Positions 28,002-37,506 of a stretch of DNA of 52,698 nt are shown here, one piece after another. The notes under the pieces were generated by a model. It did not search any database, was not told where the DNA came from, and saw nothing but the letters and a program-made list of their open reading frames with translations. The stretch spans positions 1-52,698 of the forward strand of contig JANXTY010000055.1 of the NCBI GenBank assembly GCA_025352145.1, written 5' to 3'. The position numbers and the translations under genes are program-made. The stretch comes from Oxalobacteraceae bacterium (GTDB taxonomy: Bacteria > Pseudomonadota > Gammaproteobacteria > Burkholderiales > Burkholderiaceae_D). Position 1 is the stretch's first letter. The number at the start of each line of letters is the position of its first letter.

Positions 28002-30016
28002 AATTTCTTGAGTTTGGAAAATGCGACAGCGGCTGAGTGATGATCCAATTTTTCATAGCGATAATTGGAATAGGTTTTCAGAAATTCTGACGCGTTTTCT
28101 CGTAGGGGTGAGGTTAGACTTGCACTAAGGCGAGCGGCGTATGTTTGCGGACCTTCATGAATCAGGCGTGCGTAGCCTAGTGCGGCCATTTTTCCGCAAA
28201 AGATGGAGTATAGCCCATCGAGAGGATCAATTTTTTGGCGATTCATGACAAGAGGTACTGAAACGATCGCTACGACCACTGTGCCAACTGTCAACATCAA
28301 TATCGCCAGTGTGCTCCAATTGACATGGCTAAATCCGAGTGACAGAAGAAAGTTTTTCTGCTTTGTAGTGTTGTAATTGAGTATCCATTGGTTCCAAGAG
28401 TTATTCGCAGCATCCCAACTAAAACCAAATCGCTTGATCCAGGAAGCGTTGGACAGGTCAAGATTTAATAGCCCTACGAAAGTGTGATCTGGAAGAGCAC
28501 GTGTAAGATTCATTTCTATACGATCGGGTGCTACAGCGGCCGTTGGATCGACGCGTATCCAGCCGCGATGCTCCAGCCAAACTTCGGCCCAGGCATGCGC
28601 ATCTGATTGACGCACTGTCATGAAACCATCGACGGCGTTGATCTCGCCGCCTTGATACCCTGTGACGACCCGTGCCGGAATATCGAGAGCGCGCATGAGT
28701 ACGACGAAAGAACTGGCGTAGTGTTCGCAAAATCCGGCACGTGTTAAAAATAAAAAATCATCGACCGCATTTTTTCCCAGCGGTGGAGGTTCGAGCGTAT
28801 AGATAAATTTTTCGCTGCGAAAAAAATGAAGAACAGCATTCAACTGTCGCACCTTGGTACTAAATTGTGCCTGTAACTTTGACGCAAATTCCGTGGTACG
28901 TGGATTAGTGTGTGGCGGCAACAACAGCCAATCGCGCAGATAAAGAGCAGAGGCATTTTCTTGCAAAATAAAATCCGTGTATGAGGCAGTTTCGTAGCGA
29001 ATGCGCTCGTTGATTGGCTGGCTGGATAAAAATTCCAGGTCGGGCGTGATACCGCTCGACGTATTATTTAGCCAAGGTGCGCGTTGCGGTAGTTCCAGTG
29101 CAAACAGCCAGCGGTGATCGTTCGGTTCCAGTGTTACCTGATGACGGACGGGTTTGCCCTTGACGTGTATGGTGAGCGGTTGGGTCGCCGATCTATTCAT
29201 CGGTAGCTGGGTCCAGGTTTTACCGTCGTATTTACCCAATACTATGCCACGCCAATACAACTTGGATCTTGCCGGAACAGGATCGATAAATTTAACGCGG
29301 AAGGCGATCTCATCGGACAGCGCGAGATGGGCGATGTTGCCGGGTGCCATGGTGTTCGACATACCGGTTCGGCCTGAATTTGCATCTTCAGGCATATCCC
29401 AAAATGGCCCCTGAATGCGCGGAAAAAAAATAAAAAAGACGATGGTTAATGGAGCCGCCAGCGCAAAAATAAGACTTCCAAGCCGAAGACGTTGTTTCAG
29501 CGAAGGAACGAGGGCTGTGTACTGAAAAGACAGTTGGGCAGTGAGAGTGGCAATAATAGCGATCACCATCATGACCGCAATGCCTATACTTTGGGAGTAA
29601 AAAAAATTCGCAAGAATCAAAAAGAAATTTAAAAAAATAACGACGAATAAATCACGTCGAGCATGCATTTCCAGTAATTTAAATGAAATTAAAAGCACTA
29701 GCATTGATACGCCGGCATCGCGTTCGAAAATTGCTTTATGGGTCCAATACACGCCCCCCATCGCCAGCATTGAAATAGGCAGAAGAAGCCATCGCGGCGG
29801 CATGCGGTTGCCACGAAAAGTAGTCCAGCCACGCCAGAATAAAACGAAGGGAAATGTGACCGAGATCCAGATTGGCAAATGGGCCATGTGCGGTACTAAC
29901 ACCAGCGCACATGCCAACAAGAGCAGTAGGGTATCGGCTTTGTCTCGAGATAGCGGACGGCCCAATGGTGGGGGAATGCCAAGAGAGAAGTTGGACAAGA
30001 ACAGAGATCCCATCAT
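27983..30016 (-). CDS. tgpA: TgpA-like membrane transglutaminase (DUF3488 plus transglutaminase domain)
   Basis: The 677-aa protein has a cluster of N-terminal transmembrane helices (about residues 25-200), a periplasmic region with the transglutaminase triad (Cys430 in GFCEHYASSF, His474 in DAHAWAEVW, Asp490 in VDPTAAV), one more helix near 555-575 and a C-terminal cytoplasmic tail. This matches the TgpA family, essential in Pseudomonas aeruginosa, with unknown substrate. The start is uncertain: ATG 30016 overlaps the DUF58 stop (ATGA), whereas ATG 30049 would add 11 residues with no ribosome-binding site. Confidence 0.88.
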   Translation of the reverse strand: MMGSLFLSNFSLGIPPPLGRPLSRDKADTLLLLLACALVLVPHMAHLPIWISVTFPFVLFWRGWTTFRGNRMPPRWLLLPISMLAMGGVYWTHKAIFERDAGVSMLVLLISFKLLEMHARRDLFVVIFLNFFLILANFFYSQSIGIAVMMVIAIIATLTAQLSFQYTALVPSLKQRLRLGSLIFALAAPLTIVFFIFFPRIQGPFWDMPEDANSGRTGMSNTMAPGNIAHLALSDEIAFRVKFIDPVPARSKLYWRGIVLGKYDGKTWTQLPMNRSATQPLTIHVKGKPVRHQVTLEPNDHRWLFALELPQRAPWLNNTSSGITPDLEFLSSQPINERIRYETASYTDFILQENASALYLRDWLLLPPHTNPRTTEFASKLQAQFSTKVRQLNAVLHFFRSEKFIYTLEPPPLGKNAVDDFLFLTRAGFCEHYASSFVVLMRALDIPARVVTGYQGGEINAVDGFMTVRQSDAHAWAEVWLEHRGWIRVDPTAAVAPDRIEMNLTRALPDHTFVGLLNLDLSNASWIKRFGFSWDAANNSWNQWILNYNTTKQKNFLLSLGFSHVNWSTLAILMLTVGTVVVAIVSVPLVMNRQKIDPLDGLYSIFCGKMAALGYARLIHEGPQTYAARLSASLTSPLRENASEFLKTYSNYRYEKLDHHSAAVAFSKLKKLCSYHR

Positions 30017-31008
30017 CTCCCTTGGTAAAGTGCCAGCGCTTGTAAGCATGCGTTCTGATGCGCATTACCGAAGGCAGGAGGGAGAAAAATATCATCGCCT
30101 AAGCGAAATGCGTAGGGTTCACCTCGGCGCTCAGCCTGAATCACCCAACGTGCCATTCGGGATAATCGCATCTCAAGCCCTATGGTTGGAGACAGGGTTG
30201 AGAAGTCGAGGAAAATTTCACCACCTGTGCCACCGTCAAATTGTTTGGTGACGAGTTGGCCGCCTAATGCCAAATCTAGTTTTGCAATTTGTCTCCAGGC
30301 CAGATGTCGCATAGAGTCGCCTGGCTGGTAGCCGCGTATGCCGGAGAAATTATCGCAACCCGAATGTCCCGGATTGTCATTTTTTGCTTCACCTGACAAC
30401 GGCAATGGTGGTCCGAAAAGTTCTGGGCAGGGATAGACCAGCACTGTGGCATAAGGTTGCCAATAGCTCCAGGCACGCAGAAGGCCTAGAGGAAAGCGTG
30501 TCTGCAAACGCACTTTGGGCGCAGGCATCCAGCCGCGTTCTTGCGTCGGCGCGGATAGCATTACCCGACAACTGGCATTGGCTGCAAGGTCGATAGCTTG
30601 TTCCGGTGCGTTGCGATTCGTGTTAATGAAGCCGAGCCAGATAGCATAGCGGTCGTGCTTGCGGCGATTGATCAGGTGTAATTCAAACAGCGCTTCTTCA
30701 CCCGCAAAAACTGGTGGCGTCCGTCCTGCCAGCAAGTAGAGATGCGCCAGGTTACGAAAAGTTAAATGGATGTCGATCACTGCGCAAGCGGCGATCAAAA
30801 AAGTGAGAGCGAAACCTAAGCTCAAATTGTAATTAACCGATACAAGAAAAAATAAAATTAACATGACGAAGAACATCAAACCGGCCTTACTTGGAAGTAT
30901 GAATACGCGCCGCTGATTTAAAAAAAATTCTCCCGGCTCTGCTGCACGCATTTGAAAGAGCCATCGATCGACTCGTTTCTGAAAAAAACGGGATAGTGAG
31001 GTTGACAT
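30013..31008 (-). CDS. DUF58 (vWA-like) membrane protein
   Basis: The 331-aa protein has two N-terminal membrane helices (about 42-82) and the DUF58 signature GIRGYQPGDSMRHLAWRQIAK (around 223-243). DUF58 proteins lie between MoxR ATPases and TgpA-like transglutaminases in many bacteria and are thought to be von Willebrand A-like adaptors. The order moxR-DUF58-tgpA is complete here. The upstream gap of 90 bp to moxR holds a tandem repeat. Confidence 0.88.
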   Translation of the reverse strand: MSTSLSRFFQKRVDRWLFQMRAAEPGEFFLNQRRVFILPSKAGLMFFVMLILFFLVSVNYNLSLGFALTFLIAACAVIDIHLTFRNLAHLYLLAGRTPPVFAGEEALFELHLINRRKHDRYAIWLGFINTNRNAPEQAIDLAANASCRVMLSAPTQERGWMPAPKVRLQTRFPLGLLRAWSYWQPYATVLVYPCPELFGPPLPLSGEAKNDNPGHSGCDNFSGIRGYQPGDSMRHLAWRQIAKLDLALGGQLVTKQFDGGTGGEIFLDFSTLSPTIGLEMRLSRMARWVIQAERRGEPYAFRLGDDIFLPPAFGNAHQNACLQALALYQGR

Positions 31009-31030
31009 GAGGGTGGCGTAAATAAGTAGT

Positions 31031-31085
31031 GAAGCAGCAGTGAAGGAGCAGTGAAGGAGCAGTGAAGCAGCAGTGAAGCAGCAGT
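31031..31085. repeat. Five tandem 11-nt units between moxR and the DUF58 gene
   Basis: The units read GAAGCAGCAGT or GAAGGAGCAGT on the plus strand (31031, 31042, 31053, 31064, 31075), followed by a partial GAAG. They fill most of the intergenic space upstream of the DUF58 start (31008). Copy number could change by slippage and alter the spacing of the two genes. Confidence 0.9.
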
Positions 31086-31098
31086 GAAGAAATTACGC

Positions 31099-32019
31099 CT
31101 ACACGGCGACAGATTTCATTAATTGCAAAACCAAGTCGCGGCTGGCCAATGCTGTGCCTGCGGTTGATTTCAGCGGACGCAGGCGATGGGCAATGACTGG
31201 CACAAGGACCGCTTGCACATCTTCGGGAATCGCGTGATTTCTTCCCTCTAATGCAGCCCAGGCGCGTGCCGCCTGCACTAAAGAAATAGCCGCACGTGGA
31301 CTCATTCCCTCGGAAAATAAATCCGATTGTCGTGAACGTTGTGCCAAGGCCTGAACGTAATCAATCAGCGCCGGTGCCACATGAATCTGTTGGATCGCCT
31401 GTTGAGCGGCGATCAACTCTGTTGGCGCCATCACCATCTGCATCGATTTAAGCATGGAGCGTCTGTCTTCTCCCAATAATAAAGCCCGCTCCGCTGCCGC
31501 ATCGGGATAGCCTAAAGACAAACACATCAAGAAACGGTCAAGTTGTGATTCCGGTAAAGGAAAGGTGCCCACTTGGTGACCAGGATTTTGTGTGGCAATG
31601 ACAAAAAAAGGAGAGGGCAATACACGGGTTACACCGTCCGATGAGACCTGGCGCTCCTCCATTGCTTCGAGCAAACCAGATTGCGTTTTTGGCGTGGCAC
31701 GGTTGATTTCATCGGCTAACAATACTTGCGTAAAAATGGGACCAGGATGAAATAGGAAGCCGTTATTTTCTCTCTGAAAAATAGAAATACCGATGACATC
31801 AGCCGGTAACAAATCGCTAGTGAACTGGATACGATTAAACTGCAAGCCAAGCGAAATGGCTAATGCATGCGCCAATGTGGTCTTGCCGACGCCAGGAATA
31901 TCCTCAATCAGTAAATGACCTCCCGCCAATAAACAAGCCAGTGACTGACGAATCTGTAGGTCTTTGCCGATGATAACCTGCCCCACTTGTTGGGCAACCG
32001 CATGAATTGTTGAGAGCAT
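31099..32019 (-). CDS. MoxR-type AAA+ ATPase
   Basis: The 306-aa protein has Walker A in GVGKTTLAHAL (about 43-53), Walker B LLADEINRATPKTQSGLLEAMEE, sensor 1 in FVIATQNP and the C-terminal MoxR lid with SPRAAISLVQAARAWA. MoxR ATPases act as chaperones, often with vWA partners. It heads the moxR-DUF58-tgpA-mltB operon. Confidence 0.92.
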   Translation of the reverse strand: MLSTIHAVAQQVGQVIIGKDLQIRQSLACLLAGGHLLIEDIPGVGKTTLAHALAISLGLQFNRIQFTSDLLPADVIGISIFQRENNGFLFHPGPIFTQVLLADEINRATPKTQSGLLEAMEERQVSSDGVTRVLPSPFFVIATQNPGHQVGTFPLPESQLDRFLMCLSLGYPDAAAERALLLGEDRRSMLKSMQMVMAPTELIAAQQAIQQIHVAPALIDYVQALAQRSRQSDLFSEGMSPRAAISLVQAARAWAALEGRNHAIPEDVQAVLVPVIAHRLRPLKSTAGTALASRDLVLQLMKSVAV

Positions 32020-32237
32020 GATTTTGAATGGTTATATGTGCATTAATGATGTGTCGAATCGTTTTCGGATGGGGATAGCTATGCTATGGCGTAATTGGTG
32101 TTCGAGGCAGCAAATGATTGCGCTATTGTCAGCGATTTTTTCGCTGAACAGGTTCATTTTTTTCTTGGCCCGCATTAAGCCTGACAGCACTGCACCAAGT
32201 CCGTAAAATAGCTGTCTGATTCAATTTGAGAAATCGT

Positions 32238-33185
32238 ATGTCCATACAATGGTTCCCCGGTCACATGAACGCAGCGCGCAAAAAAGCTGCGGAGTCTATG
32301 GAGAATACCGATCTCGTCATCGAAGTACTTGATGCCCGGCTGCCGCAAGCTAGCTGTAATCCTATGGTCGAGCAACTTCGCCTTCATCGTCAACGTCCTT
32401 GTTTAAAAATTCTTAATAAAAGTGATTTGGCCGATCCGGTGATTACTCAGGGCTGGATCGCCTATTACAGTAGTCAGGAGGGGGTTCATGCTTTAGCTGT
32501 GAGCTGTAAAAAACCTGCTGATGTCGCTAAATTGCCCGCAGTGTTTCAGTCTCTGGCACCGCATCGCGGCGTGCCCACAAAGCCCTTGCGGATGATGATT
32601 ATGGGCATTCCGAACGTAGGCAAATCCACGCTCATGAACGCGCTTCTTAAAAAGCGTGTGGCGGCGGTCGGTGATGAGCCGGCCGTGACTAAAACCCAGC
32701 AGCGTTTGTACTTGGGGAAAAACATGATCCTCGTCGACACGCCAGGAATGTTATGGCCGAAAATCGCATTGCCGAGTGATGGCTTGATGCTTGCAGCAAG
32801 TCATGCGGTAGGTTCCAACGCATTGATCGAAGACGAAGTCGCTACGTTTTTGGCTGAATTATTGTTGGTGCGATATCCACAATTGATTGCAGCGCGCTAT
32901 AGTGCCAAGCTTGATGCGGTGGATGGTTTTGGCTTGCTAGAGCATATTGCCCAGCGGCGTGGGTATCGCCTCAAGGGAGGTGATTGGGATATTGAAAAAG
33001 CAGCCCATACGTTGCTGCAGGATTATCGTGGTGGCGCTATGGGCCGCATTAGTTTAGAAACGCCCGAAAGTCGCGCCCTACTTATGGCTCAGCACGCAGT
33101 AGAACAGGCGTTAAAAATGGAAAAAGCTGCAGCGATTGCTGCCGAAAAAGCAGAGGCGGCAGCTAACGGGAAGCGTGGGCGGTAA
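32238..33185 (+). CDS. ylqF: Ribosome biogenesis GTPase YlqF
   Basis: The 315-aa circularly permuted GTPase has motifs in the order G4 (NKSD, 60-63), G1 (GIPNVGKST, 123-131) and G3 (DTPG, 167-170), with the N-terminal WFPGHMNAARK that marks YlqF/RbgA. Such proteins assist late maturation of the 50S subunit. The C-terminal end is a charged Ala/Lys/Glu helix. ATG 32238 gives the family N-terminus; the TTG at 32226 is less likely. Confidence 0.92.
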   Translation: MSIQWFPGHMNAARKKAAESMENTDLVIEVLDARLPQASCNPMVEQLRLHRQRPCLKILNKSDLADPVITQGWIAYYSSQEGVHALAVSCKKPADVAKLPAVFQSLAPHRGVPTKPLRMMIMGIPNVGKSTLMNALLKKRVAAVGDEPAVTKTQQRLYLGKNMILVDTPGMLWPKIALPSDGLMLAASHAVGSNALIEDEVATFLAELLLVRYPQLIAARYSAKLDAVDGFGLLEHIAQRRGYRLKGGDWDIEKAAHTLLQDYRGGAMGRISLETPESRALLMAQHAVEQALKMEKAAAIAAEKAEAAANGKRGR

Positions 33186-33326
33186 CCCGTCTATTATCTA
33201 AGGCGGTAGAAGACTGATCCACTGAATTTTCTCGGCCTCGTTTTTCTTAAAAAGATAATATTATTCGTGCGGGTTACGTTATGTCAGACAATTATTTCTA
33301 CTATTTATTTTACGAAAAAAATTGGT

Positions 33327-33354
33327 TTGAATCAGGACTTAAGGTAGGTATAAT
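33327..33354 (+). promoter_or_regulatory. Candidate sigma-70 promoter of the tonB operon
   Basis: TTGAAT (33327-33332) and TATAAT (33349-33354) are separated by 16 bases, about 90 bases upstream of tonB. The -10 box is a perfect match to consensus. No clear Fur-box-like palindrome is seen nearby. Confidence 0.55.
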
Positions 33355-33444
33355 CCCGCTTTACCCCGGTACTAAACAGGCGCGAGACCTTGTTCGAATG
33401 AGTTTAGTAATCTAGAAAAATTGACGGAATAGAAGGAAATAGTT

Positions 33445-34083
33445 ATGGATTTCTCACACAGTCAGCGCCCCACACCGAACTTCACTGGACTTACTATTGT
33501 GGTGCTTTTGCATGTGTTTGTTGCTGTGATGGTGATTTATTTTGGTGGAAGCCAGATTAAAAAAATGATTGTCAAAGATAATGTGGCGGTAGTTGAGATT
33601 CCGCCGCCACCACCTCCCCCGCCACCGCCGGACAAAGCATTGCCGCCGCCGCCGCCACTGGCACCGCCGCCGCCAATTTATATTCCGCCTCCGGAAATCT
33701 TGATTTCATCTCCGGTGATACCGCCTTTCCAGGCACCTAGCACGACAATTGTAAATCCCGATGCTCCAAAATACGATCCGCACCCTGCGCCAACGGGCCC
33801 CACTACAGGGGTGGGGTCGTATGAGGCTAGCTCAAGTTGTGGGAAGCCTGATTATCCAGCAAGCTCCGAGCGCAATGAAGAAGAGGGTACCTCCACTGTT
33901 GCATTTTTGGTGGGAGCCGATGGTAACGTGAAAAAAAGTAGGGTTGAAAAATCCAGTGGCCACTCTGCTTTGGATAAAGCAGCGCTTGCGGCATTTTCTG
34001 CGTGCAAATTCAAGCCTGCTATGGCGGGCGGCGTGCCGGTGGAGGGCTGGAAGCCAATCTCTTATGTATGGAAATTAAACTAA
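33445..34083 (+). CDS. tonB: TonB-like energy transducer
   Basis: The 212-aa protein has one N-terminal transmembrane helix (about 14-34), a proline-rich periplasmic spacer (about 53-84, with ten prolines in a row at 53-62) and a C-terminal TonB domain with TVAFLVGADGNVKKSRVEKSSG, LDKAALAAF and CKFKPA. It couples the proton gradient used by ExbBD to outer-membrane receptors. It heads tonB-exbB-exbD-exbD, probably driven by the promoter at 33327. No receptor gene is in the window. Confidence 0.9.
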   Translation: MDFSHSQRPTPNFTGLTIVVLLHVFVAVMVIYFGGSQIKKMIVKDNVAVVEIPPPPPPPPPPDKALPPPPPLAPPPPIYIPPPEILISSPVIPPFQAPSTTIVNPDAPKYDPHPAPTGPTTGVGSYEASSSCGKPDYPASSERNEEEGTSTVAFLVGADGNVKKSRVEKSSGHSALDKAALAAFSACKFKPAMAGGVPVEGWKPISYVWKLN

Positions 34084-34163
34084 CGTATGGCAATTCAACT
34101 AACAAAAGGACAATTTTGCTAACCGCAATAATTGGCCATCTTATTTATCAATTTGGAGGAAGC

Positions 34164-35084
34164 ATGTCTATTATTAATACTCGCAATACTCGCAATACTC
34201 GTTTCCCCGCTTTTTTTGCGGCATTGTTGATCTCGGTTGCGACGGTTGCGGCTTCTTCTCAGTTGGCCCTTGCGCAAGATCAACCTGCTTCCGCTGTAGC
34301 TGCGGCCCCGGCCCCTGTAACTGAAGCACCCGCCGCTGCAGCTGTTCCTGCGGCTCCGGAGGCACCCAAGTTGACAGAGGCTGAGAAGAATCCCTACGGA
34401 CCAGAGCATTTGTGGGCCGAGGGTGGTCTTGTTGGTCGTTCTACTCTCATCATCCTGATTATCATGTCGGTCGGTAGCTGGTATATCATTGTTACCAAGT
34501 TTATTGATCAGGCAAAAATCAAGGCGCAAGCGACGGATGCAAGGAATAAATTCTGGAGAACGGGTTCTGTGCAGGCAGGCGCATCAACGTTGAAAGAAGG
34601 TAGCCCATTCCGTTACATCGCTGAGGCCGGCGTGAAGGCAACGGATCATCATGAGGGCGCCTTGTTGGAAAAAATTGATTTGAGTACGTGGATTACGATG
34701 GCGGTTCAGCGTGCGGTGGGTGTGGTTCAAAGTCGCTTGCAAAATGGCTTGTCTTTTTTGGCGACAGTGGGTTCAACGGCGCCGTTTATTGGTCTGTTTG
34801 GTACCGTGGTCGGTATCATGAAGGCGCTGGTAGCAATTGGTACTTCGGGACAGTCATCGATTGATAAAGTCGCAGGTCCGGTGGGTGAGGCGCTTCTCAT
34901 GACCGCTTTTGGTTTGTTTGTTGCTGTTCCTGCGGTACTCGGTTATAACTGGTTGGTGCGCCGGAATAAAACGGCGATGGAAGAAGTCCATGCATTTGGG
35001 GCCGATGTGCATATGGTTCTGGTCAGCGGCACAATGAATACCAGTGATTCTGCGAGCCGTTCAGGCGCTAAAAAGGTAGCATAG
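34164..35084 (+). CDS. exbB: ExbB-like proton channel subunit
   Basis: The 306-aa MotA/TolQ/ExbB protein has a signal-peptide-like N-terminus, an Ala/Pro-rich periplasmic extension, a first membrane helix near 91-111 and the paired helices in LSFLATVGSTAPFIGLFGTV and ALLMTAFGLFVAVPAVLGY. I chose ATG 34164 because GGAGGA lies just upstream. The N-terminal NTR triplet (codons 5-13) is a 9-bp tandem repeat. Its stop is 2 bp before exbD. Confidence 0.92.
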   Translation: MSIINTRNTRNTRFPAFFAALLISVATVAASSQLALAQDQPASAVAAAPAPVTEAPAAAAVPAAPEAPKLTEAEKNPYGPEHLWAEGGLVGRSTLIILIIMSVGSWYIIVTKFIDQAKIKAQATDARNKFWRTGSVQAGASTLKEGSPFRYIAEAGVKATDHHEGALLEKIDLSTWITMAVQRAVGVVQSRLQNGLSFLATVGSTAPFIGLFGTVVGIMKALVAIGTSGQSSIDKVAGPVGEALLMTAFGLFVAVPAVLGYNWLVRRNKTAMEEVHAFGADVHMVLVSGTMNTSDSASRSGAKKVA

Positions 35085-35086
35085 CC

Positions 35087-35518
35087 ATGTCGATGTCAAT
35101 CGGTTCCTCGGATGGGGAAGAAGATGTGATCCTGTCGGAAATTAACACGACTCCTTTGGTGGATATCATGTTGGTTTTGCTGATCATTTTTTTGGTAACG
35201 AGTCCTTTGGTGTTGAAGCTGAAAAAAGTTAAATTGCCAGCCGAAGCCAATGCAATCTATGTGACGAAGCCAGAAAACATTACACTCGTGGTCAGCAAAG
35301 AAGGCGATATGTTTTGGAATCAAATGCCAATCCCTGATACCAACACTTTGTTAGAAAAGCTAAAAACCATCGCCGTGATGAAGCCGCAGCCAGAGCTTCA
35401 TATTCGGGGCGATCAGGAAACACGTTATGAATTTATTGGCAAGGTGATTTTAAATGCGCAAAAGGCGAGTATCGCCAAAGTGGCTTTTATTACCGAGCCT
35501 CCCCCGCATGGCGGCTAG
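35087..35518 (+). CDS. exbD: ExbD-like protein, first copy
   Basis: The 143-aa protein has a single membrane helix (about 24-44) that carries the proton-path Asp in INTTPLVDIMLVLLI, and a periplasmic domain with LHIRGDQETRYEFIGKV. It forms the proton channel with ExbB. It starts 2 bp after exbB. Confidence 0.92.
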   Translation: MSMSIGSSDGEEDVILSEINTTPLVDIMLVLLIIFLVTSPLVLKLKKVKLPAEANAIYVTKPENITLVVSKEGDMFWNQMPIPDTNTLLEKLKTIAVMKPQPELHIRGDQETRYEFIGKVILNAQKASIAKVAFITEPPPHGG

Positions 35519-35655
35519 GTAATTGTTTAACGCAGTGGCTTTGCGCGTAGTCCCGGTCAGGGTAAAAGAGGTGCCACAATGTGGCCATGCTTTTCTTGGG
35601 CGAGAGGATTGTTCGTGATGTTGATTAAAGACGCTTTATAAGCAAAGGAAAAATC

Positions 35656-36084
35656 ATGAGCATGAATGTTGGCTCCAGCGGTGGTTCAGATGCACCGATG
35701 ATGGAAATGAATATGACGCCGCTGATCGACGTATTGTTAGTGTTGATCATTTTGCTGATTATGACGCTTCCCATTCAGAATCACTCCGTCAGTCTTAATA
35801 TGCCTACTATTTCACCTCCTCTAGTGGTAGAACCCCCTGTCGTGGTCACGATCGACGTTGATTTTGATGGGGCGATTTACTGGAACAAAGAGGTGGTACC
35901 TGACCGCGATGCTTTGGAAACTAAACTAAAAAAAGTGGCCGAGGAGCCCAAGCAGCCTGAAGTTCATTTGCACCCGGATAAAATGGTCAGTTATAAATTT
36001 GTCGCTGCCGTGTTGGCTTCAGCGCAGCGCTTAGGTGTGACAAATATCGGTGTTGTTGGCAATGAGCAATTCATCGAAAATTAA
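35656..36084 (+). CDS. exbD2: ExbD-like protein, second copy
   Basis: The 142-aa paralogue has the same layout: MNMTPLIDVLLVLIILLIM helix with the conserved Asp and a periplasmic domain ending VGVVGNEQFIEN-like. It is 137 bp downstream of the first copy. Tandem exbD genes with exbB and tonB are known in Xanthomonas, where the second copy has a more special role, but here the division is unknown. Confidence 0.9.
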   Translation: MSMNVGSSGGSDAPMMEMNMTPLIDVLLVLIILLIMTLPIQNHSVSLNMPTISPPLVVEPPVVVTIDVDFDGAIYWNKEVVPDRDALETKLKKVAEEPKQPEVHLHPDKMVSYKFVAAVLASAQRLGVTNIGVVGNEQFIEN

Positions 36085-36107
36085 TTGATTTTTGGCGGTT
36101 TTTCATT

Positions 36108-36140
36108 AATGGCAGGTTTTTTTTTGACCTGCCATTTTAT
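36108..36140 (+). terminator. Terminator after the second exbD
   Basis: A 10-bp perfect stem (36108-36117 with 36127-36136) encloses a T-rich loop and is followed by TTAT. It would end the tonB operon before the TPR gene, perhaps only partly. Confidence 0.65.
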
Positions 36141-36161
36141 TTATTGAATGAGGATTCCCCT

Positions 36162-37409
36162 ATGTTCCAGTTTCGTCTTGCTCGTCTCGGTCTTCTATTG
36201 GCTGCTATCGGTCTCAACATGGCCCCTGCTATGGTTGGTCTGGGCACCAGCGCACAAGCGGAAACTTTACGCTCTGCGGTGGGTACGCCCCTCAAAGAAG
36301 CGAAAGATTTGATGGCGAAAAAGAAGTTCAAGGAGGCACTGGTCAAAATTAATGAGGCGGGCCACGTTAGTGGACTTACGGGAGACGAGAGCTTTACGAT
36401 AGAGCGGATGCGTGCATCGGCGGCAGCAGGTGCAGGTGATAATGAAACGGCAGCGCGTTCTTTTGAAGCACTGATTGCTTCCGGCAAGTTGAGTCCAAAA
36501 GAAAAAGCGACGTATACCCAGTCGCTAGGCGGCATGTACTACAGTGCCAGAAATTATCCCAAAGCCATTGTGTGGTTGCAAGCAGCCATGAAAGAGGGTG
36601 GTGATTCACGAACGCAGGGATACTTAACGGATGCCTACTTCCGTTCCGGCCAGTTTGCCTTGGCTTACAAGGAGCTGGATGCCGATGTTCGCGCGGACGA
36701 GCGGGCGGGAAGAACTCCCTCCGAAGATAAATTACGTCTATTTGCTAATGCCGCCAGCAGATTGAGCGATAAAACATCGTATCCTGCCGCGCTGGAAAAA
36801 GTCGTCACTTATTATCCTCAAAAAGATATGTGGGCCAGTTTGCTTTCGCGGGTCCAGGCAAAGCCGGGTTACGCATCTCGTCTGACAATGGATGTATACC
36901 GCCTGAAACGGGTGCTGGGCTTGCTCAGCACTGAGAAAGATTACTTCGATATGGCGTCAATGGCGAGGCAAGATGGTTTTGCTGCAGAGGCTAATTCGAT
37001 AGTGGAGCAAGGTTTCAAGCAGGGGATATTGAACGGGCCTGGTACGAATGCCGGACGCAACAAGCGGTTGCAGGACATAATAATAAAAGACACCGCCGCA
37101 AATGCCGCGATCCTGGCTAAAAAAGAGGCTGAGGCGACACAAAATAAAGATAGTGCGGTGTTATTTAATTTGGGCTATGACTATGCGACAAATGGCCAGC
37201 TGGATAAGGGGGTCGCCTTGATGAAGCAAGGGATTAGTTCGGGTAATTTAAAACATCCTGACGATGCACGTTTGCATTTGGGCGTTGCCTATGCATTGGC
37301 GGGAAAAAAATCCGATGCTATTCAGACCTTTAAAACCGTTAAGAGTGCAGATGGTAGTGCGGACTTGGCTCGGTATTGGATAATGCAGTTAAATCACCCG
37401 GTAAAATAA
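36162..37409 (+). CDS. Secreted TPR-repeat protein next to tonB-exbBD
   Basis: The 415-aa protein has a signal peptide (about 1-33, ending SAQA) and TPR-like helical repeats, clearest near 60-180 and in the C-terminal part (LFNLGYDYATNGQLDKGVAL and LHLGVAYALAGKKSDAIQTF). There is no other domain. I chose ATG 36162 because GAGG lies 9 bases before it. It follows tonB-exbB-exbD-exbD, so a periplasmic role in TonB-dependent transport is a reasonable guess. Confidence 0.78.
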   Translation: MFQFRLARLGLLLAAIGLNMAPAMVGLGTSAQAETLRSAVGTPLKEAKDLMAKKKFKEALVKINEAGHVSGLTGDESFTIERMRASAAAGAGDNETAARSFEALIASGKLSPKEKATYTQSLGGMYYSARNYPKAIVWLQAAMKEGGDSRTQGYLTDAYFRSGQFALAYKELDADVRADERAGRTPSEDKLRLFANAASRLSDKTSYPAALEKVVTYYPQKDMWASLLSRVQAKPGYASRLTMDVYRLKRVLGLLSTEKDYFDMASMARQDGFAAEANSIVEQGFKQGILNGPGTNAGRNKRLQDIIIKDTAANAAILAKKEAEATQNKDSAVLFNLGYDYATNGQLDKGVALMKQGISSGNLKHPDDARLHLGVAYALAGKKSDAIQTFKTVKSADGSADLARYWIMQLNHPVK

Positions 37410-37433
37410 TCAGTTCGGGAATGGGGTGCACAT

Positions 37434-37466
37434 AATGGCGCAGTGTTAACTGCGCCATTTTTTTAT
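37434..37466 (+). terminator. Terminator after the TPR gene
   Basis: An 11-bp perfect stem (37434-37444 with 37449-37459) with a 4-base loop is followed by a run of T. It lies 25 bases after the stop. Confidence 0.85.
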
Positions 37467-37506
37467 AATGGGTATGCCCCATTTTGATTAAGCCCCGATT
37501 CCCCAT

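Noticed and set aside
31031-31085. Tandem repeat considered as a CRISPR array
   Set aside because: Units are 11 nt with no spacers; this is a simple tandem repeat.
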